Assembly: GCA_026770585.1 (NCBI GenBank)
Contig: MU646721.1
Location: 58,852-76,228, forward strand
From: Baffinella frigidus
Taxonomy: Eukaryota > Cryptophyceae > Cryptomonadales > Baffinellaceae
Direction of reading: 5' to 3'
Length of the DNA: 17,377 bases
The first letter of the stretch is position 1; each line of letters starts with the position of its first letter. Shown piece by piece: positions 14,501 to 17,377 of this stretch. The position numbers were made by a program, and so were the translations under genes. Below the pieces are notes generated by a model. It did no database searches and was not told the origin of the DNA. It was given only the letters and a program-made list of their open reading frames with translations.

Positions 14501-17342
14501 CTGTTTACAGGGACTTTAAGAGGTTAATAAAGAAGAAGAAGAAGAAGTCCTCATAACGTGAGCAGTTTGCTTGATCCGCAGACCTGGGGAAGCACCTACC
14601 ACTTAGCAGGATCGAGGGCTTCACTGATACAGTCCATCTAAACCATGTGTACTAGAATCTTATCCATTGCCTTGTAACTCTAACCGCTGACTCTTCGGCA
14701 GACCTGGAGAAGCACCAAGGCGTAACCGACCAGGGAGAGTGGTCGTGTTGACTGAAGGCACCCCCGGCTCTCCGGTTCCCTGAAGCGACCCTGGCCATAG
14801 GGTTGCTGATCCCTGGGTGTTGGAACCTCGGCGCCGGTCCCCGCCCGTACCTGATCGTGTATTTTGGGGGGGGCTGTATAACCCGCCAGCGATTTCTGAG
14901 AGGTACTGGCGGTTTGAAGTGTGTGATGCCTGGGTGTTGGAACCTCGGTCGGCAGACCTGGGGAAGCACCAACTCGTGCGGTGCCGGCAGCGCGTCATCT
15001 CGACGGCGACAGCGTACATTGCAAGGTCCTGCCCGCTGCCCACTCCACACTGCGGGCTTCGAAGCCATTCTCGGTGGATACTCCACCGACTTTCCGTTAC
15101 CTCATCCGTAGGAAGCCCCCTATGTCTCTATGGTATTGCCTGCCGTAGGGCCTAGGGACTATTCACTAAGGGGTTATTCAAAATGCCTTGGAAGTCCGCT
15201 GTGCGGTCTAGCCCTGTCTCAGTGATCTCGACGGCACCAGTGTGCATTTCAAGGTCTCTTACCGATGTCTTTGTCTTTTTGGTCTCACATATTTCTCGAC
15301 GGCGGCAGCATACATTGCAACGTCGTGCCGAGGGATTCTAGCTCTGTCTCTGGCTTTTTGTTCTAACCAACTCGGTGTGACCGGGCTCGTTTTCGCTCAA
15401 AAGTTGACAGATTTGTACTGTGCACCCAGCATGTCAACTTGAGAATAGTCGGCCAACCCGGCTGAGACGGAGCCAGGGATTCCTCGTGGCGTTCCACTCG
15501 AGGCTGGAAGATGGAGCATTTTAAATGTGGGGTTGTTAAATTTAGTGCCAGTCACGGGCATGCTTGGTCACGTAGCTCAAGTTATAACTTCAGCTACGTG
15601 ACCAAATGCCCCTATTTGTATGAAAATTACTACACATTTCTTTTCCCCCCTTCACTTGTAGAAATGGTCCCATTTCTAGCCTCGAGTGGTTAGCACCCAG
15701 AAAAGATACGCCGACTTGATTGAAATCCCCCATGCACCGCGTGCCCGATATCTTTCTGCTGACGACGCGCCTCTCCGGAACCCACGTACTCGAAAACGTC
15801 CCGCCAAGTCCTCGAGGGGTTGGTTCAGGAGAAATTGTGTGGAGCAGCCCTTGGAGCCATTGTCTTGGAGCCTTTGCCTTGGAGCCATTGCGCCACTCGC
15901 TCAGCTTCCCACGCCGGTTGACTAATCCCCGCGTTCCCTTTTACAAACCCTGCCCGGTTCACCACACAGCGGACTTCAAGGGATTCGGCCCGAAATCGGC
16001 CAAAAATCGCTTGGTAGCCCGCTGTGTGGTTACCCTCCCGGTACACACCCTGCCCGGTTCAGTCAACAGCCCCCACCCCATGCAGTTGACTAATCGCAGC
16101 CGTTTTTGTACCGGGGCGTCGCCGAATCCGCGCAGATTCGTACCGGGAAAAGCGAGAATTAATCAACTGTGCCCCCCCTGGCGCAGATTTTACCACCACA
16201 ACTCGTACCGCGACTACCATCCATACCTCATGGGCGCCGTCGCCATCTACTTAGCGTCAAAAGTGGAGGAGTTCGCCGTGCAGGTTATGAGCCCCCTCCC
16301 GCACGGCTGGCACCCGCCCAAACCCGCTAACAAGTCGATTGTAATCTGGGATCGTGGTACAAAGTTAAAACGCTCTGGTACGAAACGTTTTAAAACCTAC
16401 GGCGCCCCCCGCGGCTCCTGACCGCCCCAGACAGCGTTTGTACCGGGAGGGTCGCTGCACCCCCGCCCTCTACTTAGCGTCAAAAGTGGAGGAGTTCCAC
16501 CTACAAGTTATGAGCCCCCCCCCTCTGGGGACACCCCCCGCAACGAAGACCTGTGCACCAAATCCCTCTGTTTTCAAAGTCAACTCGCCTTCAATCGCCC
16601 ACAAATCTGTCAACTTATCCGGAGTCCGGATTAAAATACCTTTAGAAGTGCAGGAATAATAGAAAGACTCAACATAAATGCACCTGTTTGACGCACAGGC
16701 CATCGCCGCGTGGACAGTCCCGTGTAGGATGGCCGGAGTGACTTTACCATAGTCACGCCTGACGCCATAGATGCGCCAGACCCCCCCCCCCCCATTATTC
16801 TCGTGTGTTACGTTGGCGTAACCAACCATACCCCAAAGGGTTCCCACGTCAATCATCTTTGTAGAGAATCGCGCCTGTTTTATTACCAGATTTTATTGGT
16901 AGATTTTTATTATCAGATTTTATTTGAACCCTTCGGGGTATGGTTGGTTACGCCGACGTAACAAACGAGAACGAAGCTTCGAAAGAACCTCGGTTCATTT
17001 TCAGGAGCCGGATCCCGTTCCACTTAGCAGAGGGTGGTTCTGGAGAATCACCGGAAAATATGTTGTGTGGCCGTGGGCAATCCACGAAACAGATTTATGT
17101 TTCGTGGACACTAAAATCGGTCACTAAAATCGGTTTATAAAATATGTTTCCTGTTCGGCTTTACTGGCGAGCAATACTGGCAACGCTGCACGTCTCGTCC
17201 CGCCTGTCCGTCCACCTGACGTACAGCGGTGTTTGACAATTTATTAAACCCTAAAACATCTCTTGTGTGCAGCCAAAGAACATCGTGCAGGCAGGGCTTG
17301 ACCTGGTCAAATCGCCTTACAAGGTCAACGACATCGTCGATG
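11513..17342 (+). CDS. CCNC: Cyclin C (Mediator kinase-module cyclin), 5' six exons, 3' end outside the window
   Basis: Exons 11513-11544, 11804-11849, 13033-13114, 14956-15025, 16187-16283 and 17273-17342 join in phase for 397 nt (132 codons plus one base). The N-terminus MAANFWVSSHC is almost the plant cyclin C start (MAANFWTSSHC), and human cyclin C begins MAGNFWQSSH. Next come a Trp at 14 (human QWIL position), DRKS...ELDEIRKL (27-44), LGKH (55-58), RQRVISTATAYIARFY (64-79) and YLMGAVAIYLASKVEEFAVQ (90-109), the cyclin-box core. Residues 124-132 (SPYKVNDIV) match the human FPYRMNHIL region. Cyclin C binds CDK8/CDK19-type kinase in Mediator and acts in the nucleus on RNA polymerase II transcription. 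Introns (259-1841 bp) are repeat-filled. The right edge breaks at the donor of exon 6. Confidence 0.92.
11804..11849 (+). CDS. CCNC: Cyclin C exon 2 (micro-exon)
   Basis: Acceptor GGGAGCAG, then C completing Cys 11, then QTWLISPSEEAASQK, then donor AAG|GTTCTG. 46 nt, phase 2 in and 0 out. The Trp aligns with that of human cyclin C (YLQW). Without this exon, exon 1 would need a non-edge acceptor in exon 3 and lose about 15 residues. Confidence 0.75.
12069..12278. mobile_element. foldback/MITE family D, copy D2
   Basis: Ends CCCACCAACCCTCACGGGCG and CACCGTGAAAGTTGGTGGG are inverted repeats. Inner CAAATCGATGATTTTCGACC and an ACCCCAGATCTGGGGT palindrome. Lies in cyclin C intron 2. Confidence 0.75.
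12388..12446 (+). repeat. CCNC: edge copy 1 of cyclin C exon 3 (acceptor side)
   Basis: GGGCCCGCCTCAG|GACCGGGGACGCAG, then AAACGCTACCATCCTTGGAG, repeats the intron end and exon start at 13021-13075, with one inserted base that shifts the frame. It is followed at once by family A element 12461-12620. Confidence 0.8.
12461..12620. mobile_element. foldback/MITE family A, copy A3
   Basis: CCACACAGCGGGCTACGAAG at the left and CTTCGAAGTTCGCTGTCTGG at the right. 160 bp, in inverted orientation relative to A1. Between the two acceptor-edge copies of cyclin C exon 3. Confidence 0.85.
12622..12784. mobile_element. foldback element family E
   Basis: TAGCCCTCCGAGGTTTCTCA (then AATAGTG) at the left pairs with CACTATTTGAGCGACCTCGG then AGGGCT at the right. 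The inner palindrome GAGACCCCAGATCTGGGGTC is shared with the D2 element. It directly abuts copy A3. Confidence 0.8.
12876..12930 (+). repeat. CCNC: edge copy 2 of cyclin C exon 3 (acceptor side)
   Basis: GCCGCAG|GACCGGCAAAGCAG, then GAACGCAGCCATCCTGGAGC, an in-frame copy of the first 16 codons (DRQSRNAAILELGEI). It diverges after GAGATCC and has no matching donor. Confidence 0.8.
13033..13114 (+). CDS. CCNC: Cyclin C exon 3
   Basis: Acceptor CCGCAG, then DRKSRNATILELDEIRKLRV and HVAVFIS plus one base, then donor A|GTGCGT. 82 nt. The DEIRKL stretch aligns with EEEYWKL of human cyclin C without gaps through LGEH. A second in-frame AG lies at 13046. Partial acceptor-edge copies occur at 12388-12446 and 12876-12930 and a donor-edge copy at 13304-13327. 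Confidence 0.85.
13142..13260. mobile_element. foldback/MITE family A, copy A4 (right end lost)
   Basis: CCACACAGCGGGCTGCGAAG then a CCTTTCCGTTACCTTATCCG core shared with A3 and A5. It begins 27 bp after the exon 3 donor; the duplicated exon end lies just beyond it. Confidence 0.75.
13304..13327 (+). repeat. CCNC: edge copy of cyclin C exon 3 (donor side)
   Basis: CGCCGTCTTCATCAGCA|GTGCGT is an exact repeat of 13099-13120, the exon 3 end with its donor; CCCCC and CTGTCxACC also recur after it. Confidence 0.85.
13650..14020. repeat. cyclin C intron 3: short direct repeats and left arm of a long inverted repeat
   Basis: TTCAAxGTGAAAATCCGGTTA occurs three times (13680, 13711 and, diverged, 13917). 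Positions 13940-14020 (CAGGGCAATGGATAAGATTC, then TTTAGATGGACTGTATC) form the left arm matched inversely by 14598-14672. Confidence 0.7.
14237..14440. repeat. three-armed foldback: direct-inverted-direct
   Basis: GAAGTGATGTGTGCCATCAA then TATGTTAAAGG occurs at 14241 and 14384 in direct orientation. Its reverse complement (CCTTTAACATATTGATGG, CATACATCACTTTC) sits between them at 14293-14325. Arms two and three match over about 52 nt including AACCCC/GGGGTT and GGGCGTTAC/GTAACGCCC. Confidence 0.85.
14575..14720 (+). repeat. CCNC: two edge copies of cyclin C exon 4 (acceptor side)
   Basis: CGCAG|ACCTGGGGAAGCACC at 14577-14596 and TCGGCAG|ACCTGGAGAAGCACCAA at 14695-14718 repeat the real acceptor and first codons at 14949-14972. 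Neither continues into the RQRVI coding part. A further copy of only the intron side (CCTGGGTGTTGGAACCTCGG) is at 14813 and again at 14930 next to the real acceptor. Confidence 0.85.
14956..15025 (+). CDS. CCNC: Cyclin C exon 4
   Basis: Acceptor GGTCGGCAG, then AC completing Asn 54, then LGKHQLVRCRQRVISTATAY, IA and AG, then donor GTCCTG. 70 nt. It corresponds to LGEHLKLRQQVIATATVYFKR in human cyclin C, with two extra residues before RQ. Confidence 0.9.
15045..15206. mobile_element. foldback/MITE family A, copy A5
   Basis: CCACACTGCGGGCTTCGAAG at the left, GGAAGTCCGCTGTGCGG at the right, about 162 bp. It starts 20 bp after the exon 4 donor and is followed within 20 bp by a copy of the exon 4 end and donor. 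Confidence 0.85.
15224..15325 (+). repeat. CCNC: two edge copies of cyclin C exon 4 (donor side)
   Basis: GATCTCGACGGCACCAGTGT, GCATTTCAAG|GTCTC (15224-15258) and TTCTCGACGGCGGCAGCATA, CATTGCAACGTC (15293-15323) repeat the exon end at 14997-15030 (CATCTCGACGGCGACAGCGT, ACATTGCAAG|GTCCTG). The first keeps the AAG|GT donor; in the second the donor is mutated to AACGT. Confidence 0.85.
15492..15690. mobile_element. foldback element family F with central hairpin
   Basis: TTCCACTCGAGGCTGG at the left and CTAGCCTCGAGTGG at the right are inverted. A second hairpin lies inside at 15552-15610 (GGGCATGCTTGGTCACGTAG with CTACGTGACCAAATGCCC). Lies in cyclin C intron 4. Confidence 0.75.
15948..16062. mobile_element. 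short family A element (68 bp) bracketed by a direct repeat
   Basis: Element 15962-16029 starts CCACACAGCGGACTTCAAGG and ends TAGCCCGCTGTGTGG. The strings ACCCTGCCCGGTTCA at 15948 and 16047 flank it directly on the left and after 17 bp on the right. Confidence 0.75.
16187..16283 (+). CDS. CCNC: Cyclin C exon 5 (cyclin-box core)
   Basis: Acceptor CCCCTGGCGCAG, A completing Arg 77, then FYHHNSYRDYHPYLMGAVAI and YLASKVEEFAVQ, then donor CAG|GTTATG. 97 nt. Human counterpart: RFYARYSLKSIDPVLMAPTCVFLASKVEEF. Confidence 0.93.
16467..16520 (+). repeat. CCNC: edge copy of cyclin C exon 5 (donor side)
   Basis: It repeats the last 14 or so codons and donor of exon 5 (16251-16297): LYLASKVEEFHLQ|GTTATGAGCCCC. 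Non-identical residues fall at AV to HL. It has no acceptor copy at its left, so it is not a whole exon. The string TTTGTACCGGGxxxGTCGC also precedes both regions (16104 and 16437). Confidence 0.85.
16803..16975. repeat. inverted repeat, about 48-nt arms, AT-rich loop
   Basis: CTCGTGTGTTACGTTGGCGT then AACCAACCATACCCCAAAGGGTTC (16800-16844) matches inversely GAACCCTTCGGGGTATGGTT then GGTTACGCCGACGTAACAAACGAG (16926-16970) with about four mismatches. The loop contains a repeated AGATTTTATT motif. Lies in cyclin C intron 5. Confidence 0.85.
17273..17342 (+). CDS. CCNC: Cyclin C exon 6, last exon in the window
   Basis: Acceptor CTTGTGTGCAG, then PKNIVQAGLDLVKSPYKVND, IVD and one base, then GTACCCC, which could be a donor at 17343 running into the terminal C tract. 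Phase 0 in, phase 1 out. Confidence 0.8.
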
Positions 17343-17344
17343 GT

Positions 17345-17345
<1 letters not shown>

Positions 17346-17377
<32 letters not shown>
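17346..17377. repeat. poly-C homopolymer at the right edge
   Basis: 32 consecutive C directly after GTAC, at or just inside the start of cyclin C intron 6. An assembly boundary or a true C tract, like the C13 run at 16783. Confidence 0.9.

Noticed and set aside
15686-15925. 79-residue plus ORF (KRYADLIEIPHAP...)
   Set aside because: Lies in cyclin C intron 4, has no family resemblance I recognise, and ends in a short TTGGAGCC repeat.
16924-17140. Plus-strand frames with GMVGYADVTNEN and the minus-strand GMVGYANVTHEN
   Set aside because: The matching peptides are the two arms of the inverted repeat at 16803-16975, not two genes.
1-17377. tRNA or rRNA genes
   Set aside because: No cloverleaf with a T-loop GTTCRANNC and matching acceptor stem, and no conserved rRNA string, was found by eye.

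Overview
The window looks like nuclear DNA from a eukaryotic alga or other protist. It has spliced genes with GT-AG introns of about 250-1850 bp, plant-type telomere-like repeats (TTTAGGG/CCCTAAA and the variant CCCTACA) inside the sequence, foldback (MITE-like) elements and SINE-like repeats. There is no prokaryotic gene organisation. The lineage cannot be fixed from this sequence: TTTAGGG-type telomeres occur in plants, many algae and several protist groups. The window opens with 61 G and closes with 32 C, so both ends look like homopolymer breaks in an assembly.

Two genes could be reconstructed by joining short exons by eye, using splice phase and protein-family similarity. (1) On the minus strand, 11072 down to 4397, lies a complete seven-exon gene for a 220-residue TLC-domain (TRAM/LAG1/CLN8 family) multi-pass membrane protein. 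Every exon phase fits and the summed exons (663 nt) end in a stop. (2) On the plus strand, 11513 to the right edge, lie the first six exons (397 nt, 132 complete codons) of cyclin C, the regulatory partner of the Mediator kinase. It starts MAANFWVSSH and carries the LASKVEE-type cyclin-box core; its C-terminal half lies beyond the window. The genes are head to head, 440 bp apart, and may share a promoter region. To the left, a 33-codon exon-like segment (1709-1807, +) and two weaker segments (2509 and 4994, +) hint at another gene that I cannot identify.

Layout: 1-61 poly-G; 62-1700 repeats (CCCTACA and CCCTAAA arrays, a 39-bp direct repeat, microsatellites, a SINE-like copy); 1709-1807 an orphan exon set between telomere-like arrays of opposite orientation; 2509-2990 an ORF start running into a roughly 22-bp tandem array; 3000-4396 foldback elements; 4397-11072 the TLC gene; 11073-11512 the shared intergenic region; 11513-17342 cyclin C; 17346-17377 poly-C.

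The most unusual feature is that most exon edges in both genes have degenerate nearby copies that keep the splice-site boundary. Copies of [intron end + acceptor + exon start] lie upstream of the exon. Copies of [exon end + donor + intron start] lie downstream. Some copies bracket foldback elements, and one 40-nt TLC exon has expanded into a five-copy array with splice-like borders. This suggests introns growing by duplication across splice junctions, or a mobile element that duplicates tens of bases when it inserts at exon edges.
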